Source of the DNA: Amycolatopsis sp. NBC_01480
GTDB taxonomy: Bacteria > Actinomycetota > Actinomycetes > Mycobacteriales > Pseudonocardiaceae
Assembly: GCF_036227205.1 (NCBI RefSeq)
Contig: NZ_CP109442.1
Span: forward strand, 3,100,001 to 3,164,000
Direction: 5' to 3'
DNA: 64,000 nt
The notes below the pieces were generated by a model. It made no database searches, was not told the DNA's origin, and saw only the letters and a program-made list of their open reading frames with translations. Of this stretch, positions 19,930-28,618 are shown in pieces. Each line of letters begins with the position of its first letter. Position 1 is the first letter of the stretch. The position numbers and the translations under genes are program-made.

Positions 19930-21119
19930 GTGCGCTGGCCGATGCGCTGGCCGCATCCCGTGACGACGAGTTCCGCCGCGCCGCGCGGGCCTTGCTGCGT
20001 CGTCCGATCGTGCGTGCGGCCGGCCCGGGATCCGACGACTTCACGGTGATTCGACGGCACGCGAGCGAGCTGCGGACCTGGTTCGACCGCAACACCGGCT
20101 GGCGCCTGTTCGTCGACAGCGAAGTCGCCCGACTGGCCAAGACCGTGGCGACGACCACCGACCACAGCCACCCGGCCAGAGACGTCCGCTCGAAGCAGCC
20201 GTTCGGCCGCCGCCGCTACGTGCTGCTCTGTCTCGCCCTTGCGACGCTGGAACGCGCCGATGCGCAGATCACGCTCGGCCGTCTCGCCGAACAGGTGGTG
20301 CTGGGCGCGAGCGATCCGAACCTCGTCGGCGCCGGGATCGTGTTCACCCTGCAGGGCCGGGAGGAACGCGGCGATCTGGTCTCAGTGGTCCGGTTCCTGC
20401 TCGACATCGGTGTGCTCAGCCGCGTCGCCGGCGACGAGGACGCTTTTGTCAAGGACACCGGGGACGTGCTCTACGACGTCGAGCGCCGGGTGCTCGCGGC
20501 ACTGCTCGCCACACCGCGTGGCCCTTCCACGATCCGGGCCGACAGCTTCGAGGAACGGCTCACCGCACTGGTCGCCGAGGTGCCACCCACCACCGATGAC
20601 CTGCGCAACCAGCACATCCGGCACCAGCTGACCCGGCGGCTCCTCGATGAGCCCGTGCTCTACTTCGACGAGCTGACCGAAGCGGAACTCGCCTACCTGA
20701 CCAGCCAGCGCGCCGCGATCACCTCGCGGATCACCGAGCTGACCGGTCTGATCGCGGAGGTTCGCGCCGAGGGCATCGCGATGGTCGATCCGGCCGACGA
20801 CCTCACCGACGTCCGGATGCCGGAAAGCGGTACCGAAGGACACGTGACCCTGCTGCTCGCGGAGTACCTTGCCGGTACCGCGGGCCGTTGGGTGCCGCTG
20901 TCCGAACTGCACGGCAAGGTCCGCGAATTCGCCGCCGGGAACCGCTCCTACTGGCGCCGCAATTCCGCCGAGCCAGGCGCGGAGGTCGAGCTGACCTCGG
21001 TCGCGCTGACCCGGCTGGAAGCGTTACGGCTGACCACTTTGACCGCCGACGCAGTCACCGCTCGTCCCGCGCTGTCCCGATATTCGCTGGCCGAACCGAC
21101 CATCCAGGAACGCCGATGA
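19926..21119 (+). CDS. jetB: Wadjet type II protein JetB (TIGR02678-like)
   Basis: A 397-residue protein matching the TIGR02678 position and style, with the characteristic RALLRRPIV-x-AAGPGSDDF-like start and the region ARLAKTV...RPFGRRRYVLLCLALA. In Wadjet, JetB is the KITE-like winged-helix partner that joins the kleisin JetA to the SMC JetC. Its ATG overlaps the jetA stop and its stop overlaps the jetC ATG, both as ATGA, so the subunits are probably made in fixed proportions. Confidence 0.85.
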   Translation: MSALADALAASRDDEFRRAARALLRRPIVRAAGPGSDDFTVIRRHASELRTWFDRNTGWRLFVDSEVARLAKTVATTTDHSHPARDVRSKQPFGRRRYVLLCLALATLERADAQITLGRLAEQVVLGASDPNLVGAGIVFTLQGREERGDLVSVVRFLLDIGVLSRVAGDEDAFVKDTGDVLYDVERRVLAALLATPRGPSTIRADSFEERLTALVAEVPPTTDDLRNQHIRHQLTRRLLDEPVLYFDELTEAELAYLTSQRAAITSRITELTGLIAEVRAEGIAMVDPADDLTDVRMPESGTEGHVTLLLAEYLAGTAGRWVPLSELHGKVREFAAGNRSYWRRNSAEPGAEVELTSVALTRLEALRLTTLTADAVTARPALSRYSLAEPTIQERR

Positions 21120-24100
21120 CCCGCGAGCTGCCCGAACCGCTGCTCGAACGCTGGCAGCCGCTGCGCGCGGGGCTGGTCGACCTCTTTTACTACGACACCG
21201 AAGAATTCTGGTTCCGCGACGGGCGCCTGTTGCTGCGGGGCAACAACGGGACCGGCAAGTCCAAGGTGCTCGCGCTGATGCTGCCGTTTCTGCTCGACGG
21301 TGACCTCTCGCCGCACCGGGTCGAGCCGGACGCGGATCCGAAGAAGAAGATGGAGTGGAACCTCCTGCTCGGCGGCGCCCACCCGTATCCGGAACGCCTC
21401 GGTTACACCTGGCTCGAGTTCGGCCGGGTCGACGAGGCCGGCGTAGCCCATTTCCGCACTCTCGGTTGCGGTCTGAAAGCAGTGTCCGGCAAGGGCATTG
21501 CCCGACACTGGTACTTCGTCACCGAACAGCGGGTCGGCGCCGGGCCCGAACTCGGCGGACTCGAACTCGTCGATGCGACCGGCACGGCCTTGAGCAAGGA
21601 CCGGTTGAACGACGCGCTGGGCGAACACGGCACGCTCTACGAACGGGCGCGGAACTACCGGCGGGCCGTCGACGAGGCCCTGTTCGGCTTCGGCGAGCAG
21701 CGTTACGGAGCACTGGTCGACCTGCTCGTCCAGCTGCGGCAACCGCAGTTGTCCAAGCGCCCCAGCGAAAAGGCGCTGTCCGCCGCGCTCACCGAGTCGC
21801 TGCCACCGCTGGACCAGGCAGTGGTCGCGGACGTCGCCGACGCGTTCCGCAGCCTCGAAGAGGACCGCAATTCCCTCGCCGCGATGACCGAAGCCCGCAA
21901 CGCGGCGAAGTCGTTCCTCGGCCACTACCGCCGCTACGCGCGGATCGCCTCCCGGCGACGGGCGGCCCGTCCGCGTGAAGCCCAGGCCGTGTACCGGCGG
22001 GTCAGCGAGGAACTGAGCGCAGCCGAAACCGCCTATCAGCAGGCCGAAACCGCGCTGACCGCCGCGAAGACCAGGCTCGACGAGCTCGCCATCGCCCGCA
22101 AACGCTTGCAGGCCCGCGACAAAGCCCTCCGAGCCGGCCCCGAGATGCGCAGCGCAATCGAGCTGGAACGCGCCGCCACCGATGCCCGAAAGCTCGGCGA
22201 AGAGGCGCTTCGGCTCGGCGAGGTGCGCGACCGGGCCGCCAAGAAGCTCGGCACCCGCCGGCAGCAGCACAGCCTCGCCGCCGCCCGACTTGCCGAGGCC
22301 GGCACCAATCTTGACGCAGCCCGCCAGAGCGCGACAGCGGCCTCGGCGCTGGCGCGGATCGCCATTCCCCACGCCGAGCGCATCGACGCGGCACTCACCG
22401 CTGACCCGGAAGTGGCGCGCCTGCGCGAGAGCGCCGATCAGCTGGCCGTCCGGCAGGAGCGCGCGGTCGACCAGATGACCGCGCTGATCAAGGCCGCCGA
22501 AGAGGCCGGGAACAAGCTGGCCGAAGCCCGCCGCAAAGCCTCCGAGCTGGACACCGCGGTGGACGACCTGGCCGAACGCAGGGTCCAGGCCGAGGCGCGG
22601 ATCGGCGAGCGCGGCCACGAACTGACGGCGGCGATCCGCGGCCACCTTGACGTGGCCACCGAGTTGCACCTCGACGACCCGGCCACCACCTTCGCCGAGT
22701 TGGAACTCTGGACCGAGACGTTGGACGGGCCGAACCCGGCAGCGGCCGCGGTGAGTGTCGCGGGACAGACAGCGATCGCGGGGCTGGCCCGTGCCGACGC
22801 CGCGCTCGAAGCCGAGGAGCACACGGCGCGCCAACGGGTCTCGGAGCTGGCTGTCGAGATCGAACGCCTTGAACGCGGCGAAGACAGCATCCCGCCCGTG
22901 CCGCACACCCGGCAGAACACCGAGCGCGCCGGCCGTCTCGGCGCTCCGCTCTGGCAGCTCGTCGACTTCGCCGCCGACGTGTCGCCGACCGAGCGCGCAG
23001 GCCTCGAGGCTGCATTGGAAGGGGCCGGCGTCCTCGACGCCTGGGTCACGCCGACCGGTGAGCTGCTCGCGCCGGACACCGAGGACGTCGTGCTCAGCCC
23101 GCGCGGCACAGTCGCGGGACCGAGCCTGGCCACCGCGCTGGTTCCCGCGGTGGACCGGGAAGATCCACTCGCCGACGCCATTTCCGACGAGGCGGTCGCC
23201 GGTCTGCTCGCCTCGATCGGCTTGGGTTCGATCGAGCAGGGCGACGGAAGCGAGACCTGGGTCAGCACGGCCGGCGAGTACCGGATCGGGGTACTGCGAG
23301 GCGCCTGGCACAAACCGGCCGCGGAGTACCTCGGTCGCGGTGCCCGTGAAGCCGCGCGGCGCTCCCGCCTGGTCACTTTGCGCACCGAACTAACTGGCCT
23401 GGAAGCGAAACTGGACGACCTGGTGCGGGCCCGCGGCGAGCTGAGCACCCGCCAGGTCACACTCACCGACGAAGTGTCCGGGCTGCCGTCCGACACGGCG
23501 CTACGCGACGCCCACTCCGAGGCCAAACGCCTGGCTGAAGACCTGCGTCAGCTGATGGTGAAGCAGTCGGACGCCCACGGGGCCGTGGGCACCGCGACCG
23601 AGTCCGCCGAGCTGGCAGGGGCCACGCTCGATGAGGCGGCCTCGGACACCGGCCTGCCCGCGGCCGCGGTCGAACTGGCTGAAGTAGCCCGAGGGCTGGC
23701 CGCGTACCGGATCGCGTTGGCCGGCCTCTGGCCGGTCGTCGCCGCGGTCATGGACGCCCGCCACACAGTCGAGCAGGCTGTTGATGAGCTGGCCGAGGCT
23801 GAAACAGACCTGACCGAAGCCGCGGAGCGTGCGGAAACAGCGGAACAAACCGCGGCCGCCGCGGCCGAGCATCACCAGACGCTGCGAGAAACAGTCGGCG
23901 CGGCCGTCGCCGAACTCGAAGCACACCTTGCTGAGGTCGCGGACGCCTTACGTACCAACGAAAACGATGCGACCACCGTCGGGCGTGAGCGGGACGCGGC
24001 GATCAATGCGCGAGGCAAAGCGGAAGGCCGCCGGGAAACGCTCGAAGACGAGTTACAGGTCGCGACCAACGAACGAACCGCGGCCGCCGAGTCGCTGCGA

Positions 24101-25306
24101 CGATTCACGCTGACCGGCTTGCTCGCCGTGGCACTGCCCGAGCTGGTCGTTCCGGGTCCGGCCGAATCCTGGGCGCCCGATCCGACCGTGCGGCTCGCCC
24201 GGCGGATGAACGAGGAACTCGCCGACACCCAGGACGACGACGCCGCGTGGGATCGCGCGCAGAAACGGGTCAACGACGAACTCAAGAACCTCACCGACAC
24301 CCTCTCGCGCCAGGGCAGCCGAGCGTCCGGTGATCTGCTCGAAGACGGTCTGGTGGTCGAAGTCGAGTTCCAGGGCAAGCCGTCGACGGTCCCGGAATTG
24401 ACCACGGCGCTGGCCACCGAAGTCGAAGACCGGGAACGCCTGCTGAGCGAGCGCGAACGGGAGATCCTGGAGAACCACCTGGTCAACGAGGTGGCGAGCA
24501 CTCTGCAGGAGCTGATCTCGGCCGCCGAGGCGCAGGTCGCGCGGATGAACGTCGAGCTGGACGAGCGCCCGACCAGCACCGGCATGCGGCTGCGGCTGGT
24601 CTGGCGGCCGCGGGAAGACGGCCCGACCGGACTGGCGGCGGCCCGCGAACGATTGCTGCGGCAGACGGCCGACGCCTGGTCCGAGGAAGACCGTGCGGCC
24701 GTCGGTGGGTTCTTGCAGGACAGGATCGCGGAAGTACGTTCTCGCGACGCGTCGGGCACCTGGCTTGAGCACTTGACCGAAGCACTGGATTACCGGAACT
24801 GGAACCGCTTCGTCATTCAACGGCACCAGAACGGCCAATGGAAACCGGCGACCGGACCAGCCTCAGGCGGCGAGCGAGTCCTGGCGGCGAGTGTGCCGCT
24901 GTTCGCTGCCGCATCGTCGCACTACGCCTCGGCCGGCAGCCCGTACGCCCCACGGCTGGTGACACTCGATGAAGCCTTCGCCGGGGTCGACGACAACGCG
25001 CGCGCGAAGTACCTCGGCCTGCTGGCGGCGTTCGATCTGGACGTGGTGATGACCAGCGAACGGGAATGGGGCTGCTACCCGGAGGTTCCCGGCTTGGCGA
25101 TCTCCCAGCTGTCCCGGACCGATGACATCGCGGCAGTGCTGGTCACAAACTGGGAATGGGATGGGCACCGGCGGACCAGAGCCGAACGCGCCGAGCCTCG
25201 GCTCCTCGAAGCCGCATCCGCCATCGCCCCGGGCAGCCGCGTCCAAAGCAGCCCCGCGCAGAACGGTCTTTGGGAAGGATTCCAGGAGATCGGCTCAGTA
25301 GACTGA
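21116..25306 (+). CDS. jetC: Wadjet type II SMC ATPase JetC (TIGR02680-like)
   Basis: A 1396-residue SMC-like ATPase, of normal length for type II JetC. Walker A is GNNGTGKSK (near residue 41). Long Ala/Glu/Arg-rich coiled coils fill about 280-560 and 800-1020, with a hinge-like region between them (WQLVDFAADVSPTERAGLEAAL, near 620). The ABC signature is ASGGERVLAASV (near 1248) and Walker B is LVTLDEAFAGVD (near 1280). It powers DNA loop extrusion in the plasmid-clearing complex. Start at ATG 21116 in the ATGA overlap with jetB; upstream in-frame codons lie inside jetB. Confidence 0.93.
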   Translation: MTRELPEPLLERWQPLRAGLVDLFYYDTEEFWFRDGRLLLRGNNGTGKSKVLALMLPFLLDGDLSPHRVEPDADPKKKMEWNLLLGGAHPYPERLGYTWLEFGRVDEAGVAHFRTLGCGLKAVSGKGIARHWYFVTEQRVGAGPELGGLELVDATGTALSKDRLNDALGEHGTLYERARNYRRAVDEALFGFGEQRYGALVDLLVQLRQPQLSKRPSEKALSAALTESLPPLDQAVVADVADAFRSLEEDRNSLAAMTEARNAAKSFLGHYRRYARIASRRRAARPREAQAVYRRVSEELSAAETAYQQAETALTAAKTRLDELAIARKRLQARDKALRAGPEMRSAIELERAATDARKLGEEALRLGEVRDRAAKKLGTRRQQHSLAAARLAEAGTNLDAARQSATAASALARIAIPHAERIDAALTADPEVARLRESADQLAVRQERAVDQMTALIKAAEEAGNKLAEARRKASELDTAVDDLAERRVQAEARIGERGHELTAAIRGHLDVATELHLDDPATTFAELELWTETLDGPNPAAAAVSVAGQTAIAGLARADAALEAEEHTARQRVSELAVEIERLERGEDSIPPVPHTRQNTERAGRLGAPLWQLVDFAADVSPTERAGLEAALEGAGVLDAWVTPTGELLAPDTEDVVLSPRGTVAGPSLATALVPAVDREDPLADAISDEAVAGLLASIGLGSIEQGDGSETWVSTAGEYRIGVLRGAWHKPAAEYLGRGAREAARRSRLVTLRTELTGLEAKLDDLVRARGELSTRQVTLTDEVSGLPSDTALRDAHSEAKRLAEDLRQLMVKQSDAHGAVGTATESAELAGATLDEAASDTGLPAAAVELAEVARGLAAYRIALAGLWPVVAAVMDARHTVEQAVDELAEAETDLTEAAERAETAEQTAAAAAEHHQTLRETVGAAVAELEAHLAEVADALRTNENDATTVGRERDAAINARGKAEGRRETLEDELQVATNERTAAAESLRRFTLTGLLAVALPELVVPGPAESWAPDPTVRLARRMNEELADTQDDDAAWDRAQKRVNDELKNLTDTLSRQGSRASGDLLEDGLVVEVEFQGKPSTVPELTTALATEVEDRERLLSEREREILENHLVNEVASTLQELISAAEAQVARMNVELDERPTSTGMRLRLVWRPREDGPTGLAAARERLLRQTADAWSEEDRAAVGGFLQDRIAEVRSRDASGTWLEHLTEALDYRNWNRFVIQRHQNGQWKPATGPASGGERVLAASVPLFAAASSHYASAGSPYAPRLVTLDEAFAGVDDNARAKYLGLLAAFDLDVVMTSEREWGCYPEVPGLAISQLSRTDDIAAVLVTNWEWDGHRRTRAERAEPRLLEAASAIAPGSRVQSSPAQNGLWEGFQEIGSVD

Positions 25307-25311
25307 CCCTG

Positions 25312-26565
25312 GTGGACCACCAGCCTTCGAGCGGGAAACCAGCTGACCTCGCCCGGCTTTCGCGGCTGCTCGGCGACGAGCTGACCTGGCTGGTCGATCG
25401 GGTCCGGCGGCGGCTCGAACGGGGAGAAACCCTGGACGCGTCCGTCACGCTCGCCGGAGCCACACCCGCTCAACGCGACGCGGCGCACCGGCTGCTCGGC
25501 CGTCGCCCGCGAGCCGGCAGCACCTTGACCGTGTCACTGCCGGCTGTCGACGACATCCTGCGTCATTCCGGCGCCAGCCCCGACGGGCTCGCTGCCGCAG
25601 TGATCGCGCTGGGCGGGCCGATCACCGACCTCGGCGCGCGCGGCGCCGCTGAAGAAGCCGCGTGGCGGAAAGCCTTCGCGCCGCTCGCCGCGGTCATCGA
25701 AATCCAGCCTGCGCTGGAAAACTGGTACGAACGCCTGCACGCGACCGGCCTGGTCCGCAGGCTGGCCGGCACGCCGGAGGTCGCGGCCCCGCTGCTGGCC
25801 GACCTCGCCAGGGTCGTCACCGAACTGCCCGCATCCGGCGAGCCATTGGGACAGCTGGCCGCGCGGACGACCCGCGATGCCCACGGACTCGATAGCGGCC
25901 GGCCCCTGACCACGCTCGCCCTCGGTGCCGCGCGCGTCCTGGCGGACGTGCCGGAGACTGCGTCGAACCGCGAAGCGTGGGCCGCCGTCGGCGTGCTGCG
26001 CGACGAAGTGTCCAGCACGGTCCTGACTCTCGGTCTTCCAGGCGATCCGGACACCGCCACCGGCCGGGCCCTTGCCGCGTTCCATTCGGCAGGCCAGCCC
26101 GTCGTGCTGACTCTTCGACAGTTGGTCCGCGACGCGCCCCGCTTGACCGACCGCATCGTGTCGATCTGCGAAAACCCAGTGGTCGTCACGACCGCGGCCG
26201 ACCGCCTCGGCCAAGCCTGCCCACCGCTGGTCTGCACCTACGGTCAGCCCGGCGCGGCGGTGCTGCTCCTTCTTCGGGCGCTGGCCGACGCCGGTGCCGA
26301 GCTTCGTCACCACGGGGACTTCGACTGGGGCGGAATTCGCATCGCCAACGTCCTGTTCGACCGTCTGCCTGTCCGGCCTTGGCGGTTCGATGCCGCTGCC
26401 TACCGGGCCGCCGCCGCTGCGCACCCCGGCGCCACCCTGACTGGCACCCCCGTCGCCGCGAACTGGGATCGTGAGTTGACGACCACGATGATCGAACTGG
26501 GCCGGAAAGTGGAAGAAGAACTCGTCCTCGACCAGCTCGTCGAAGATCTCACTCGGTCGGCTTAG
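25312..26565 (+). CDS. jetD: Wadjet type II nuclease JetD (Toprim, TIGR02679-like)
   Basis: A 417-residue topoisomerase-VI-like nuclease subunit. Toprim residues are visible as the Glu in ICENPVVV (near 283) and the DxD in HGDFDWGGIRIAN (near 335). It makes the double-strand break once JetABC has detected a closed circle. GTG 25312 is used, 5 bp after the jetC stop. The last 17 bp overlap the opposing stop of the SCP2-like gene. The full jetABCD set with intact catalytic motifs suggests a working system. Confidence 0.9.
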   Translation: MDHQPSSGKPADLARLSRLLGDELTWLVDRVRRRLERGETLDASVTLAGATPAQRDAAHRLLGRRPRAGSTLTVSLPAVDDILRHSGASPDGLAAAVIALGGPITDLGARGAAEEAAWRKAFAPLAAVIEIQPALENWYERLHATGLVRRLAGTPEVAAPLLADLARVVTELPASGEPLGQLAARTTRDAHGLDSGRPLTTLALGAARVLADVPETASNREAWAAVGVLRDEVSSTVLTLGLPGDPDTATGRALAAFHSAGQPVVLTLRQLVRDAPRLTDRIVSICENPVVVTTAADRLGQACPPLVCTYGQPGAAVLLLLRALADAGAELRHHGDFDWGGIRIANVLFDRLPVRPWRFDAAAYRAAAAAHPGATLTGTPVAANWDRELTTTMIELGRKVEEELVLDQLVEDLTRSA

Positions 26566-27160
26566 GGATGTCGAAGTAGCTGGACAACCGCACAGCCGGG
26601 GCGTACTCACCCTTCACCTTCACGCGGCCGGTCACGAACATCGTTGCGACAGCGGCGTTGCCCGTGGCCATGCGGATGAAGTCGTCGACAGACAGGGTGA
26701 TTGTCGTGTCCGGTGTACGAGATAGGTCGGTGCTGGAAACGCACAGGCCGTCTTCGATCACTGTCTGGAAACGGTCGTAGCCGTCTTCTGATTCGGCGCC
26801 GGAAAAGCGCCAGGAAACGACAACGTTGACGTAGCGGGCGCGGGCCGGGAGGAAATGCTCGGACATTCTGCGGAAAATCTCGTCCAGGAACACCGAGCGT
26901 AGCTCCGCGTGGTCCGCGATCGCCTTCAATTGCTCTCGGGAGGAGTGGGCCACAATGTCGACCAAGACCTGGGTGGAGAGGGCGCTCAGTTCGATGCCGG
27001 CGCCCGCGTTTCCCAGCATGTGCAAGGTTTCCAGGACCTGCACGAACTGGTCCGGGGTCAGCTTCGACAGCTCCAGCTTCCGCGCGAAACCGTTGACCGC
27101 GTGGCCTGAGGCCGACGAAGCGGACGGGCGGGAGAATCGACGCCACCGGATACGGGACAC
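26549..27160 (-). CDS. SCP2 sterol-binding domain-like protein
   Basis: A 203-residue protein whose C-terminal half fits an SCP2-like lipid-binding fold: EDGYDRFQTVIEDG, then TITLSVDDFIRMATG and VTGRVKVKGEY, ending in YFDIPKP. Such proteins bind lipids or acyl-CoA. It is paralogous to the next gene (27180-27824). The GTG at 27160 has no good Shine-Dalgarno, but a TACACT -10-like element about 8 bp upstream suggests a leaderless mRNA. Its 3' end is the boundary of the defence island and overlaps jetD; a decayed copy of the same end lies at 18066. Confidence 0.7.
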   Translation of the reverse strand: MSRIRWRRFSRPSASSASGHAVNGFARKLELSKLTPDQFVQVLETLHMLGNAGAGIELSALSTQVLVDIVAHSSREQLKAIADHAELRSVFLDEIFRRMSEHFLPARARYVNVVVSWRFSGAESEDGYDRFQTVIEDGLCVSSTDLSRTPDTTITLSVDDFIRMATGNAAVATMFVTGRVKVKGEYAPAVRLSSYFDIPKPTE

Positions 27161-27179
27161 GGAAAAGGAGTGTAACGGC

Positions 27180-27824
27180 TCAAGCCGGTTTGGGAAGGTC
27201 GAAATAGCCGACCAGGCCCGCCGCGAATGCGAGATCGCCTTTCACCTTGATCTTCCCGGTCACGAACAACACCGCGGGCGTGGCCTGGTGGGTGATGATG
27301 CGGAAGAAGTCCGTCGGGGCGACCGTGATCGTCACGCGCGGCTTCTCCTTCATCTCACGCGAAACCGTGCAGGCGCCCCGCGAGATCACCGTCTCGTAGC
27401 GGTCGTAACCGCCGTCGCCCGCTCCGCCGGACAGGCGCCAGTGCACCACCGCGTGCAACGACCGCGCACGGTCCACCCGGATGTGCGCCCCCATGCGCGC
27501 GAAGATCTCGTCCAGCACCCGCTCGCACAGCACGCGCTCGGCGACGACGGCCTCCAGCTGCGCACGCGACGCGCGCGCCACGAGGTTCGCGAAGCGCGTC
27601 GGGTCCACCTTCGTCAGGGAGAACGCCGGCGCCGTTTCCGCCAGGCGGATCAGCGTCGCCAGCAGCCGGCGGAAGTCGTCTTTGCCCAGTTCACGGGGGT
27701 CGACGGCGTCGGCCAGCTCGTTGACGTCCAGTGCGCCGACCTCCGGGCCCAGCCCGTCGACGCGGTCCAGCGCGTCGAGCAGCGCCGTACCACGCAGGTT
27801 CGCCAGATCGGTGTCCTCGGCCAT
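27180..27824 (-). CDS. SCP2 sterol-binding domain-like protein
   Basis: A 214-residue protein, paralogue of the preceding-coordinate gene, with the same C-terminal pattern (GDGGYDRYETVI, VTITVAPTDFFRI, VTGKIKVKGD, GYFDLPKP). The N-terminal half is helical and poorly conserved between the two. An SCP2-like lipid-binding role in fatty acid or lipid metabolism fits its position next to the tetR and beta-oxidation-type genes. ATG at 27824. Its upstream region (27825-27940) also carries the operator shared with the divergent tetR gene, so it may be part of that regulon. Confidence 0.7.
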   Translation of the reverse strand: MAEDTDLANLRGTALLDALDRVDGLGPEVGALDVNELADAVDPRELGKDDFRRLLATLIRLAETAPAFSLTKVDPTRFANLVARASRAQLEAVVAERVLCERVLDEIFARMGAHIRVDRARSLHAVVHWRLSGGAGDGGYDRYETVISRGACTVSREMKEKPRVTITVAPTDFFRIITHQATPAVLFVTGKIKVKGDLAFAAGLVGYFDLPKPA

Positions 27825-27853
27825 GCGCCACCCCGTTCCCCTCGGCTACAGCG

Positions 27854-27876
27854 TAAGGCTACCCGCGAGTAGGTAA
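27854..27876. promoter_or_regulatory. Imperfect palindromic operator upstream of tetR and SCP2 genes
   Basis: The minus strand reads TTACCTACTC-GCG-GGTAGCCTTA, an imperfect inverted repeat. It resembles the perfect repeat at 30819-30840 (TAACCTACT / AGTAGGTTA). It lies between the divergent SCP2-like and tetR genes, the right place for autoregulation. Confidence 0.6.
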
Positions 27877-27940
27877 GCGGGCAAGAACGCGCCGACCACG
27901 GCGGCAGGTAGCGTCTCGTGCTGGCGAAAGGGAGGTCGGA

Positions 27941-28618
27941 GTGCCCGACGAAGAGCAGCGCCCGCCCGAGCGGGCCCGGCGGCTACCGCGCGCCGTGCGC
28001 GAGCGGCAGATCCTGGACGCCGCGGTGCAGGTGTTCTCGCGCCACGGCTACCACTCGGCGTCGATGGACGAGATCTCCGAGGTCGCCGGCGTCTCCAAGC
28101 CGATGATCTACACCTACCTCGGCTCCAAGGAAGACCTGTTCGGCAAGAGCATCCAGCGCGAGGCGACGCGGCTGCTCGAGGCCATCCAAGCCGGCGTCCA
28201 GCCCGACCTGCCACCGGACATGCAGCTCTGGCACGGGCTGCGGTCGTTCTACCGCTTCGTCGCCGAATACCGCGAATCGTGGACGGTGCTGCACCGGCAG
28301 GCGCTGACGGTCGGCGGCGCGTTCGCCGCCGAGATCACCGCCATGCGCACCCGCGCGATCGAGCTGGTCGCCGCGCTGGTCGTCTCCGCCGGCACCCGCA
28401 AGGGCCTGGCCCAGCAGGCCGAGTTCTCCGGCGCCGGGCTGTCCGCCGCGCTGGTCGGCGCCGCGGAATCACTCGCAGACTGGGCGCTCGACCACCCCGA
28501 GATCTCCGACGGCGTGCTCGCGTCCTGGCTGATGAACCTGGTCTGGCTCGGCTTCAACGACCTCGTCGAGGGCAAGGTCTGGAAGCCGCTGCCCGGCGAA
28601 ACCGCGTCAGAGGGCTGA
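27941..28618 (+). CDS. TetR family regulator of the fatty acid gene cluster (Rv0238-like)
   Basis: A 225-residue TetR protein. The helix-turn-helix is SMDEISEVAGVSKPMIYTYL (residues about 46-65). GTG 27941 follows GGAGGT with 4 bp spacing. The gene order tetR, then htdX-fabG4 (minus) and fadA2 (plus), repeats that of M. tuberculosis Rv0238 to Rv0243. Matching palindromes before this gene and between fabG4 and fadA2 make it the likely regulator of both; the effector is probably an acyl-CoA (inference). Its 3' end overlaps the end of the opposing maoC gene by 12 bp. Confidence 0.85.
   Translation: MPDEEQRPPERARRLPRAVRERQILDAAVQVFSRHGYHSASMDEISEVAGVSKPMIYTYLGSKEDLFGKSIQREATRLLEAIQAGVQPDLPPDMQLWHGLRSFYRFVAEYRESWTVLHRQALTVGGAFAAEITAMRTRAIELVAALVVSAGTRKGLAQQAEFSGAGLSAALVGAAESLADWALDHPEISDGVLASWLMNLVWLGFNDLVEGKVWKPLPGETASEG

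Noticed and set aside
20948..23311. 787-codon open frame on the minus strand opposite jetC
   Set aside because: It is a shadow caused by GC-rich third positions of jetB/jetC; the product is low-complexity and lacks any motif, while the plus strand has clear SMC motifs.
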